From positions 1-9,196 of the forward strand of contig JBFLYE010000183.1 in the NCBI GenBank assembly GCA_040756715.1: a DNA stretch of 9,196 nucleotides, written 5' to 3'. Source of the DNA: a bacterium. GTDB lineage: Bacteria > UBA9089 > UBA9088. The notes under the pieces are model-generated. The model did not search any database. It was not told the DNA's origin and saw only the letters and a list, made by a program, of their open reading frames with translations. A program made the position numbers and the translations under genes. Shown here piece by piece: positions 1 through 6,409 of the stretch. Position 1 is the first letter of the stretch. Each line of letters starts with the position of its first letter.

Positions 1-1
1 T

Positions 2-62
2 TTTATAAAATTTTTTCCCTTTTAATTCAAAATTCAACATTCAAAATTCATAATTTTATAAA
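2..62. repeat. 7-nt tandem repeat array flanked by an 11-bp inverted repeat
   Basis: Positions 25-52 are four consecutive heptamers: ATTCAAA, ATTCAAC, ATTCAAA, ATTCATA. They are bracketed by a perfect 11-bp inverted repeat, TTTATAAAATT at 2-12 and AATTTTATAAA at 52-62. The stretch could fold into an AT-only stem with a loop of about 40 nt. There is no GC-rich stem, so I do not call it a terminator. It lies outside any gene. The 7-nt period is shared with the repeat inside the yfhO-like gene at 5752-5786. Confidence 0.75.
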
Positions 63-243
63 GTTTTCCTTAAGATTATCTAAACACATACATTTTGTAA
101 AGCGTTATGGAATTAACTATAAATCTCTCCACCCATATTAGATGAATTAGAAAGATCCCTTGTATGGGATAAAAATGGATACCATGTACAGAGAGGCAGT
201 CACTTATAGAGCAAATTTATTTTGGATTTTTTTGTCATATTTT
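63..243. other. Gene-free stretch, no recognised feature
   Basis: No gene, RNA or mobile element was recognised here. A small hairpin is visible (ATCCC at 155-159 and GGGAT at 166-170, loop of 6 nt), but it is followed by A's on the plus strand and lacks a proper T-run on the minus strand. The stretch overlaps the start of the weak reading frame at 175-294. Together with the relic downstream it reads like decayed intergenic DNA. Confidence 0.5.
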
Positions 244-294
244 TGGTATAATAACGAGGGATATTTTAAAAGATTATTTTCTTCGGCTCTTTAG
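175..294 (+). other. Small 39-codon reading frame of unknown status, possible gene fragment
   Basis: An ATG at 175 opens 39 codons ending in TAG at 292-294. I do not recognise it as a gene. Its first half (MYREAVTYRANLFWIFL, from codon 4) loosely resembles the N-terminus of ABC-2-type permeases, where a 'YRAN' segment precedes the first membrane helix, but the match is short and could be chance. No convincing ribosome binding site precedes the ATG, and the frame contains the extended -10 element at 244-252, which argues against a functional gene. The most economical reading is a chance frame or an old permease fragment. Confidence 0.15.
244..252 (+). promoter_or_regulatory. Extended -10 promoter, likely sigma-70 type
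   Basis: TGGTATAAT is an exact match to the extended -10 consensus (TGn followed by TATAAT). A TTGTCA at 232-237 is too close (9 bp) to be the -35 box, but extended -10 promoters often lack a good -35. Transcription would start near 258-260. No intact gene follows before etfB at 526, so this is the best visible candidate for driving the MNT-HEPN relic and the etfB-polA-yfhO run, with a leader of about 265 nt. It is inferred from sequence only. Confidence 0.5.
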
Positions 295-529
295 TAAATA
301 AGGTTGTAAAAGAATGGATGAGACTAGCTGATGAGGATGTAAGGGTAGCGGAGATTGTTTTGGATGAAGGAATATATAATCAGACCTGTTTTTATTCTCA
401 ACATCCTGATGCCATTATTGGAAGTCTACCTGATGGATTGCCCAATAAGGAAAATGCCCAAGAGGCTCTTGTGATATAGCTTATGAGGTTTTTAGTTTTG
501 TTAAGGGTCTTTTGATAGAGGCTAAATGA
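270..529 (+). pseudogene. Degraded MNT-HEPN (nucleotidyltransferase + HEPN) toxin-antitoxin remnant
   Basis: The frame from 270 to 479 reads KIIFFGSL (270-293), then VKEWMRLADEDVRVAEIVL (306-362), then GIYNQTCFYSQ (369-401), then directly HPDAIIGSLPDGLPNKENAQ (402-461) to a TAG at 477-479. Shifting frame at about 476 restores AYEVFSFVKGLLIEAK (479-526), ending in TGA at 527-529. The VKEW...FYSQ block matches the first helices of HEPN proteins. The HPDAI...FVKGLL block matches their last helices. The roughly 50-65 residues that normally lie between are missing. The break at 474-478 (ATATA) fits a 2-nt AT duplication. KIIFFGS resembles the GS-containing motif of the partner MNT nucleotidyltransferase, suggesting a second deletion fused the two genes. 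No start codon precedes the HEPN part in frame. The stop overlaps the etfB ATG (ATGA), a junction typical of translational coupling. The HEPN identification is fairly firm; the nucleotidyltransferase part rests on 8 residues and is tentative. Confidence 0.6.
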
Positions 530-1308
530 ACATCATTGTCTGTATAAAGCAGGTGCCTGATACAACATTAGTAAGAATTGACCCAGAGACAAATACCATC
601 ATTAGAGAGGGTGTTCCATCCATAATTAACCCATTTGATACAAATGCCATTGAGACAGGGCTGCAAGTTAAAGAAAAATATGGGGGGAAAACAATTGCCA
701 TTACAATGGGTCCTTCCCAAGCAAGCGAAGCCTTAAGGGAGGCAATATCAATGGGCATAGATGAGGCATACCTCATATCTGACAAAGCATTTGCCGGCTC
801 TGATACATTGGCAACCTCAATGGTTTTAAGCTTTGCCATAAAAAAGCTTGGATTTTCCCTGATTATCTGTGGAAAGCAGGCTATAGATGGCGATACAGCA
901 CAGGTTGGACCTGAGATTGCAGAATTGCTTGATATACCTCATATCTCTTATGTCTGTAAGCTACCAGAAATAATGGATGGAAAGATAAGGGCAGAGAGGG
1001 AGCTTGATGAGGCTTATGAAATAATAGAAGCTGATTTGCCTTGTCTTATCACAGTAACCAAGCAGATAAATGAGCCAAGGATGGCAGGATTAAAGAGAAA
1101 GCTTTTTGCAAAGGCCATGCAAATTCCAATTTTAACAAAGAAAGGGCTTGAAATAGATGAAAACCTTTGTGGTCTCCCTGGTTCTCCTACACAGGTGGTA
1201 AGAATATTCACCCCTCCTAAAAAAGAGGGAAAGAAACTTTCTGGAAGCCCTGAGGAGATGGTAAGCACATTGATAAAGGAGCTTAGGGAAAGGATGGTTA
1301 TAATGTAA
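526..1308 (+). CDS. etfB: Electron transfer flavoprotein beta subunit (EtfB)
   Basis: EtfB forms a cytoplasmic heterodimer with EtfA. It passes electrons between flavin dehydrogenases and other carriers; in many anaerobes the dimer takes part in flavin-based electron bifurcation. The protein is 260 residues, normal for the family. It begins with the adenine-nucleotide alpha-hydrolase fold (MNIIVCIKQVPDTT). It carries the nucleotide-binding motif CGKQAIDGDTAQVGPE at residues 115-130 and the ETF-beta signature region VTKQINEPRMAGLKRK at about 177-192. The start is supported by AGAGG at 517-521, four bases before the ATG. The ATG overlaps the stop of the upstream HEPN relic. The gene ends one base into polA (TAATG). 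EtfA, usually the next gene, is absent: polA follows immediately and a relic precedes. Whether this EtfB is of the bifurcating type cannot be decided by eye, although the 'AIDGDTAQVGPE' motif is common in anaerobe ETFs. Confidence 0.95.
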   Translation: MNIIVCIKQVPDTTLVRIDPETNTIIREGVPSIINPFDTNAIETGLQVKEKYGGKTIAITMGPSQASEALREAISMGIDEAYLISDKAFAGSDTLATSMVLSFAIKKLGFSLIICGKQAIDGDTAQVGPEIAELLDIPHISYVCKLPEIMDGKIRAERELDEAYEIIEADLPCLITVTKQINEPRMAGLKRKLFAKAMQIPILTKKGLEIDENLCGLPGSPTQVVRIFTPPKKEGKKLSGSPEEMVSTLIKELRERMVIM

Positions 1309-3752
1309 TGAGCAAACTCTATCTCATTGATGGCCATTCAATGGCATATCGAGCATTCTATGCTATTTCTTCCCTTACAACATCAAGGGGAGAGCCAACA
1401 AATGCAATTTATGGCTTCACAATTATGCTCCTTAAAATTTTAAAAGAAGAAATGCCCGATTATCTGTGTATTTGCTTTGATTCAAAAACACCTACCTTTA
1501 GGCACAATATATATCCAAAATATAAGGCACATCGAGAGAGGATGCCAGAGGAGATGCATATTCAGATACCCTTAATTTTTGAGGCAATAAAACACTTGGG
1601 ATGTTTTTCTGCCTCCCTTGATGGGTATGAGGCAGATGACCTTATTGCCTCCTGTGTCAAAAGATTTGAAAACGATGTAGATGAGATTTTTATCCTTACC
1701 CAGGACAAAGATATGTTTTCCCTTATTTCCGAAAAGACAAGGGTGGTATGCTGTAAGAAAGGGGTTATAGAAAAAACAATCTTTGACCCTTTAAAAACCA
1801 TTGAAAAATTTGGGGTTCCTCCAGAAAGTATTTTAGACCTTCTCTCCTTAATTGGCGATAGCTCAGATAATATCCCAGGAGCAAAGGGCATCGGAGAAAA
1901 AACTGGGGTTGAGCTTATTAAAAAATACGAAAGCCTGGAAAATATTCTAAAAAAACCAGAGATAATTGAAGAGCAAAAGATAAGAACTCTCATTGAAAAA
2001 GAGAAAGGGATGATAGAATTAAGTAGAGAGCTTGTTTGTCTAAAGGACGACCTTCCCCTTAATTTTTCACTTTCCGACCTTAAGATAAAAACAATGGATA
2101 AAAAATCCCTCCTTTCTTTATTTTTAGAGCTTGAATTTAAAACATTGATCAAGGAGATGTCCTTAAAGGAGGAGAAAGAGAGGGAAATGTTGCCATTTTC
2201 TTTAATTTCAACAGAGGAAGGGATTTCTCTATTTCTTAAAGAGAATAAGCTCATTATCTCTGATGGTTCTAATTCCTTCTTTTCCTCCTTTGATGAAGCA
2301 AAGACTTTGCTTGAGGATAAAAATATAGAAAAGATAGGCTTTGACTTAAAATCCCTCATTATCCTTTTTAAAAAACAGGGTATAAATTTAAATGGGGGCT
2401 TATTTGACATTATGATTGCTTCTTATCTTCTTAACCCAGGCTTAAAGCAGAACATTGATGATATATTTATAAGAAACCTTCCCAATGAAACCCCTGATGC
2501 AATGGGCATATTCAAGCTAAAGGGAAAATTGGAAAAAAAGCTAAAGGAAGAAGGTCTTTTTGGAGTATTTGAGGAATTGGAGATGCCTCTGGTAAATGTC
2601 CTTTCCGAGATGGAAGCTTCTGGGATAATGGTTGATAAGAAATACCTTGTAGAATTTGGCGGTGAGCTAAATGAGAAAATCTCTCTTTTAAGTGAAAAGA
2701 TATATAGCTTTGCGGGAGAATTTAATCTAAACTCACCAAAACAGCTTTCCTTTATTCTATTTGAAAAGCTAAATCTTCCCATAATAAAAAGGGGAAAAAC
2801 CGGGCCATCCACCGATGAGGAGGTTCTTGTTTCTCTATCAAAGCTACATCCCTTACCAAAGCTTATTCTAGATTATCGGGAGCTTGCAAAGCTTAAATCG
2901 ACCTATACGGACGGCATTATTCCCCTGATTGGAGAGGATGGAAGGGTTCATACCTCATTTAATCAGACAATTACAGCCACAGGAAGGCTTTCATCAAGCA
3001 ATCCAAATCTACAGAATATCCCCATAAGGACAGAGGTTGGAAAAAAAATAAGAAGGGCATTTGTGGCTAGTTCTTCAAATGTATTTCTAAAGGCAGATTA
3101 TTCACAAATTGAGCTTCGTATCCTTGCCCATATCTCAAAAGACAAAGCCCTTATTTCCTCATTTATTGCCGGTGAGGACATCCATTCAAATACAGCATCA
3201 GAGATTTATGGTAGCTCAAAGATAACAGAGGAAATGAGGCGTCAGGCAAAGACGATAAACTTTGGGATAGTATATGGAATGAGTGCTTATGGCTTATCAA
3301 AGGAGCTTGGTATATCACCAAATAATGCACAGGAGATGATTGATAGGTATTTTATCCTCCATCCAGGGGTTTTAATGTATATCCAGGAAACAATACAAAA
3401 GGCAAGGGAGCTTGGATATGTTGAAACCCTATGGAAAAGAAAAAGGTTCATCCCAGAAATACTTAGCAAAAATAAAGGAATTCGTGAGTTTGCAGAAAGA
3501 CAGGCGATAAATATGCCCATTCAGGGAACCTGTGCAGATTTGATAAAAAAGGCAATGATTGATGTTTATAAAAGCCTTCCCTCTAATTGCAAGCTCCTCC
3601 TTCAGGTTCACGATGAGCTTCTGTTTGAAATTCCAGAGAAAGAATCATCTAAGATAGCACCAATTGTCATAGAGTCTATGAAGAACGCAGGTAAATTTGA
3701 TGTGCCAATAGAGGTAAATATATCCATTGGCAAGAATTGGGGAGAGCTTTAA
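1308..3752 (+). CDS. polA: DNA polymerase I (family A), proofreading site lost
   Basis: Fills gaps and removes RNA primers during lagging-strand synthesis and excision repair. At 814 residues it is shorter than the 928 of E. coli. The 5'-3' nuclease domain (about 1-290) keeps its acidic metal ligands: D8 in LIDG, D58 in CFDSK, E108/D110/D111 in GYEADD, D133/D135 in TQDKD, D184/D187 in LIGDSSDN, followed by the helix-hairpin-helix. The central domain (about 295-420) is a worn 3'-5' exonuclease: no DxE pair, the exo II aspartate position is not acidic (GFDLKSLII), and the exo III YxxxD segment is missing. Proofreading is therefore almost certainly absent, as in Bacillus and Taq enzymes. The polymerase domain (about 425-814) is intact: D597 in DYSQIELR, O-helix R644/K648/F652/Y656, and H768-D769-E770. 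F652 predicts discrimination against dideoxynucleotides. The start overlaps the etfB stop by one base; an AGGA at 1291-1294 is rather far away, so translational coupling is likely. Confidence 0.97.
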   Translation: MSKLYLIDGHSMAYRAFYAISSLTTSRGEPTNAIYGFTIMLLKILKEEMPDYLCICFDSKTPTFRHNIYPKYKAHRERMPEEMHIQIPLIFEAIKHLGCFSASLDGYEADDLIASCVKRFENDVDEIFILTQDKDMFSLISEKTRVVCCKKGVIEKTIFDPLKTIEKFGVPPESILDLLSLIGDSSDNIPGAKGIGEKTGVELIKKYESLENILKKPEIIEEQKIRTLIEKEKGMIELSRELVCLKDDLPLNFSLSDLKIKTMDKKSLLSLFLELEFKTLIKEMSLKEEKEREMLPFSLISTEEGISLFLKENKLIISDGSNSFFSSFDEAKTLLEDKNIEKIGFDLKSLIILFKKQGINLNGGLFDIMIASYLLNPGLKQNIDDIFIRNLPNETPDAMGIFKLKGKLEKKLKEEGLFGVFEELEMPLVNVLSEMEASGIMVDKKYLVEFGGELNEKISLLSEKIYSFAGEFNLNSPKQLSFILFEKLNLPIIKRGKTGPSTDEEVLVSLSKLHPLPKLILDYRELAKLKSTYTDGIIPLIGEDGRVHTSFNQTITATGRLSSSNPNLQNIPIRTEVGKKIRRAFVASSSNVFLKADYSQIELRILAHISKDKALISSFIAGEDIHSNTASEIYGSSKITEEMRRQAKTINFGIVYGMSAYGLSKELGISPNNAQEMIDRYFILHPGVLMYIQETIQKARELGYVETLWKRKRFIPEILSKNKGIREFAERQAINMPIQGTCADLIKKAMIDVYKSLPSNCKLLLQVHDELLFEIPEKESSKIAPIVIESMKNAGKFDVPIEVNISIGKNWGEL

Positions 3753-3759
3753 TTTTTGT

Positions 3760-5964
3760 ATGTGTTTAGCCTTTATTCTCATCTTAATTTTTGTTTTTAT
3801 TTATTTCTTTGATGCTGCCACCTTAAGGGGATTCTGGATAACCGGAGACCTAGGCTATTCTGACCTTACCGATTATTATTTTCCCCTTAAGTGCTATCTA
3901 GAAGAGTGCCTTAAGGATTTTTCTCTTCCCCTATGGTGTCCTTATGTCCTATCTGGAATACCAATATTAAGTGAAGGAGAAATTGGTGCATTTCATCCAT
4001 TAAATATTATCTTTTTCTTAATTTTAGACCCTTTCTCTGCCTATAATTTAACAACCATAATCTCATTTTTTATAGCAGGGTTTTCCCTATTCTTATTCTG
4101 CCAGACAATTGGCTTGAAATTTTTCCCATCCGTTTTATCCTCAATATCCTTTACATTCTCTGGTTATCTTATAACCCACCTTAAACATCCATCTAATTTG
4201 ATGACAGCCTCTTTTTTTCCATTTCTTTTTTATTTTGCAGAGAGGTTTATTCAAGAAGGAAGACTTTATTTTGCCATCACAGGTGGAATTATCCTTTCTT
4301 TGCAGGTATTTTCAGGCCATCCCCAGATTATGGTCTATACAAATTTTGCCTTGTCCCTTTATTTTTTCTTTCGCTTTATCATTATATGTTTAGAGGAGAG
4401 AAAAAAGAAGAAAAGAAAATTCCTCCCTTTATTCCTTAAGCTTTTATTTATTCCCCTCATCCTCATCATAGGTTTTTCCCTTTCTGCTTGTCAGCTTTTT
4501 CCAACCTTTGAATTGCTTAAACATTCTGGAAGGAGGCTTGGAGAGGCAATCCATGAGCTAGAGAGATTTCCATTTCACCCAAAGGAGCTTATAAACTTTG
4601 TCCTTCCATATTTTTATGGAGACCCGGCATTAGCTACATATAAAACAGAATGGAATAGCCTTTTCTGGGAGAATACAGGCTATATTGGAATTCTTCCTTT
4701 AATTGCCTCTTTTCTTTCCCTGTTTTGGATAAGAAAAAATAGGTATATTTTATTCTTCGGCACCTCTTTTTTCTTCTTTCTCCTTCTCTCCTTTGGAAAA
4801 TATAGCCCTTTCTTGTTTCTTCTTAAAATGTCCCCTTTTTCAAGCTATAGGTTTCCCAATCGGTTTTTGCTCCTGGTAGATTTTTCCTTAGCAATACTTG
4901 CTGGGTTTGGGATTCAGCTTATTTTAGAGAAGATAAAAAATTTTTCTATGAAAACAATCGCTTATATCGTTGTAATTATTATTACCTTCCTTGATTTATA
5001 TAAATTTGGAGCACATCATAACCCCTGCGTTTTAATGAAAGATTGGAAGAAAATCCCAGAGGTTGTAAAATTCCTTAAAAGCGATAAAGATATATTTAGG
5101 GTCTATTCTATTGGAAGCATAATAAGCAGAAATACCCTCTATTACAAATACGGCTGGCTTAAAAACAAAAATTGGCATCTTCAAAATAGAGAAACCCTAT
5201 CTGTAAACACAAATGCAATTTATCATCTTTCAAGCCCCGGGGTTTATCTTACCCTCTTTCCCTTAAGGCCATTTATCTTTGAAATGGCATTAGGAGGCGG
5301 TTTTATTCTTTCGTCATCAAATTGGACAGGCATTGTTCCTGATAATACCATAAAGCTTTTAAGCCTCCTTAATGTAAAATACCTTGTCTCCTGTTTTTCC
5401 CTTTCTAGTAAAGCAATTGAGCTGGTAAAGGAGATTAAAATGGATTGGGATTTACCATCGGTTAAGGTTTATCGGAATAACAATGTTTTCCCAAGGGCAT
5501 TTCTTGTTCCCTGCTGCAAAAAAATCTATGATCCCAATACAATAATTGATGAGATTCTAAAGGATGAATTTGACCCAAGGTATGAGGTAATATTGGAGGA
5601 AGAGGCCCCTTCTGGCTCATTTTCTATTTTTGACTCATCCTGCAAGATAGAGGAATATAAAACAGATTATGTAAAAATAGCCTGTGAGATGAAAGAAAAT
5701 GGCTTTTTGTTTCTTTCTGATTCACATTACCCAGGGTGGAAGGCGTATATTAAGAGTCAAGAGTCAAGAGTCAAGAGTCAAGAGTCAGAGGTGAAGGTTT
5801 ATTATGCAAATTGTGCATTTAGGGCTGTATTTTTAAAGAAAGGGAAATATGAGGTTGTTTTTCGCTATAAACCCAGCTCATTTTATAAGGGAGGAATTAT
5901 AAGCCTGGTTGCTTTTTTATTGGTTATTTGTTTATTATTCAAATTTAAAGGTTGCAAAATTTAA
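3760..5964 (+). CDS. YfhO-family multi-spanning membrane protein (GT-C-like)
   Basis: A polytopic membrane protein of 734 residues from this ATG. The first helix begins almost at the N-terminus, followed by an extracytoplasmic loop with paired acids (GDLGYSDLTDYYFP, D30 and D36) resembling GT-C glycosyltransferases. Family motifs include SGHPQ (residues 185-189), ENTGYIGILPL, and SSYRFPNRF before LAILAGFG. About eleven helices precede a large soluble domain, and a final helix (GGIISLVAFLLVICLLF) ends the protein. B. subtilis YfhO is implicated in transferring sugar to lipoteichoic acid; by analogy this protein may decorate an envelope polymer, but the substrate is unknown. The ATG at 3760 lies 7 nt after the polA stop. 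An in-frame TTG at 3727, preceded by GAGGT at 3711-3715, would add 11 residues and overlap polA; I prefer the ATG because the membrane helix then starts at once, though its GGGGAG is about 15 nt away. A 7-nt repeat array interrupts the C-terminal domain at residues 665-677. Confidence 0.85.
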   Translation: MCLAFILILIFVFIYFFDAATLRGFWITGDLGYSDLTDYYFPLKCYLEECLKDFSLPLWCPYVLSGIPILSEGEIGAFHPLNIIFFLILDPFSAYNLTTIISFFIAGFSLFLFCQTIGLKFFPSVLSSISFTFSGYLITHLKHPSNLMTASFFPFLFYFAERFIQEGRLYFAITGGIILSLQVFSGHPQIMVYTNFALSLYFFFRFIIICLEERKKKKRKFLPLFLKLLFIPLILIIGFSLSACQLFPTFELLKHSGRRLGEAIHELERFPFHPKELINFVLPYFYGDPALATYKTEWNSLFWENTGYIGILPLIASFLSLFWIRKNRYILFFGTSFFFFLLLSFGKYSPFLFLLKMSPFSSYRFPNRFLLLVDFSLAILAGFGIQLILEKIKNFSMKTIAYIVVIIITFLDLYKFGAHHNPCVLMKDWKKIPEVVKFLKSDKDIFRVYSIGSIISRNTLYYKYGWLKNKNWHLQNRETLSVNTNAIYHLSSPGVYLTLFPLRPFIFEMALGGGFILSSSNWTGIVPDNTIKLLSLLNVKYLVSCFSLSSKAIELVKEIKMDWDLPSVKVYRNNNVFPRAFLVPCCKKIYDPNTIIDEILKDEFDPRYEVILEEEAPSGSFSIFDSSCKIEEYKTDYVKIACEMKENGFLFLSDSHYPGWKAYIKSQESRVKSQESEVKVYYANCAFRAVFLKKGKYEVVFRYKPSSFYKGGIISLVAFLLVICLLFKFKGCKI
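5752..5790 (+). repeat. Five perfect AAGAGTC heptamers inside the yfhO-like gene
   Basis: AAGAGTC is repeated five times without error (5752-5786), followed by a partial AGAG. Because 7 is not a multiple of 3, the three frames are read in turn and the protein gains KSQESRVKSQESEV. The surrounding protein reads GWKAYI...VKVYYANCAFRAV. In relatives the two strands are normally joined by a short turn of the 'DGK' kind, so the repeat seems to lengthen a hairpin tip. The frame is kept on both sides. Related GAGTC-rich DNA fills the spacer at 6319-6408. Confidence 0.9.
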
Positions 5965-5980
5965 ATTTATGTTTTATAAT
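5952..5980 (+). promoter_or_regulatory. Promoter predicting a leaderless transcript
   Basis: TTGCAA (5952-5957, 4 of 6 matches to the -35 consensus) is followed after exactly 17 bp by TATAAT (5975-5980, perfect -10). The predicted start point, 6-7 bases downstream, falls at 5986-5987, on the A of the ATG at 5987. No Shine-Dalgarno sequence lies between, so the mRNA would begin at the start codon. The -35 box lies inside the 3' end of the yfhO-like gene. The AT-rich surroundings make a chance TATAAT possible; the spacing makes chance less likely. Confidence 0.55.
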
Positions 5981-5986
5981 TAAATT

Positions 5987-6319
5987 ATGACAGAGAACAT
6001 CGGAAGGTTTTTAGAGGGAATTGCTGAATCTATGGTAAGGACAGAAATTATCCTCTTCTTCCATAGAAATCAGTTTGCCATGGATGTAGCAAGGAATATT
6101 GCCAGGTGGATAGGAAGGGATATAGCCGTTGTTGAAAAGGAGCTTGATAACCTTGTTGAGCAAAAAATCCTTGACCGGATGGGAACAGGACCCTCTGCTA
6201 TTTATTCCTATACCCAGGATGTTGAAATCATTGAAACCATAGATAAATTTGTCACAGAGCTTACCTTGGGAAGGGAAAAGGTAAGAAGGGCAATGGAAGG
6301 TTTAAAGCCCTCCCTTTAA
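5987..6319 (+). CDS. Small winged-helix-like protein, possible transcription regulator
   Basis: A 110-residue soluble protein that I cannot assign to a named family. The middle part, VARNIARWIGRDIAVVEKELDNLVEQKILDRM followed by GPSAIYSYT (about residues 34-75), has the pattern of a winged helix-turn-helix: a short helix, a recognition helix choosing between alternatives, then a beta wing. The N-terminal region (IAESMVRTEIILFFHRN) looks like the packing helix seen in ArsR- and MarR-like folds. No cysteine or histidine cluster points to metal sensing. The C-terminal helix (about 80-105) could serve dimerisation. The gene starts 22 nt after the yfhO-like stop, has no ribosome binding site and has a well-placed promoter at 5952-5980, so it is probably expressed separately from the upstream run. 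DNA binding is inferred from fold pattern only; the target is unknown. Confidence 0.7.
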   Translation: MTENIGRFLEGIAESMVRTEIILFFHRNQFAMDVARNIARWIGRDIAVVEKELDNLVEQKILDRMGTGPSAIYSYTQDVEIIETIDKFVTELTLGREKVRRAMEGLKPSL

Positions 6320-6408
6320 GGGTCTTAAGAGTCTAACGAGTCTAAAAAGTTATTAACTCTACAAACCCTTGATCTCTGACCCTTTGACTCTCTGGCTCTT
6401 AAGACTCT
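6319..6408. repeat. Imperfect inverted repeat of GAGTC-rich DNA between convergent genes
   Basis: GTCTTAAGAG at 6322-6331 is the exact reverse complement of CTCTTAAGAC at 6396-6405. The pairing extends to 13 bp (6319-6331 with 6396-6408, one G-T pair). After a bulge, GAGTC (6338-6342) pairs with GACTC (6386-6390). The arms span almost exactly the gap between the stops of the winged-helix gene and nadX, so either transcript could fold here. A bidirectional terminator is possible, but no T-run follows on either strand. The units GAGTCTAAC/GAGTCTAAA (6338-6346 and nearby) and the GACTCT repeats resemble the AAGAGTC array at 5752. Confidence 0.65.
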
Positions 6409-6409
6409 G

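Noticed and set aside
155-170. Small hairpin ATCCC/GGGAT as a terminator
   Set aside because: The stem is only 5 bp, is followed by A's on the plus strand, and has no T-run worth the name on the minus strand.
232-237. TTGTCA as the -35 box of the promoter at 244-252
   Set aside because: The spacer to the -10 would be only 9 bp, far from the usual 16-18.
522-839. Minus-strand open frame over the 5' half of etfB
   Set aside because: It mirrors the etfB coding frame and has no independent support.
1562-2410. A 282-codon open frame on the minus strand across polA
   Set aside because: It lies entirely inside polA, whose domains and catalytic residues are clear. Its translation is rich in S, F and I with no recognisable domain, as expected for the antisense of an AT-rich gene.
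2423-2812. Another minus-strand open frame over polA (129 codons)
   Set aside because: Antisense shadow of the polymerase region, with no motif and no ribosome site.
526-5964. etfB-polA-yfhO as a new functional system
   Set aside because: The three proteins act in unrelated processes, and tight packing is general in this genome. Nothing in the sequence links their functions.
6311-6322. CCCTTTAAGGG palindrome at the end of the winged-helix gene as a terminator stem
   Set aside because: Two 5-bp arms with a one-base loop cannot fold well in RNA, and no T-run follows.
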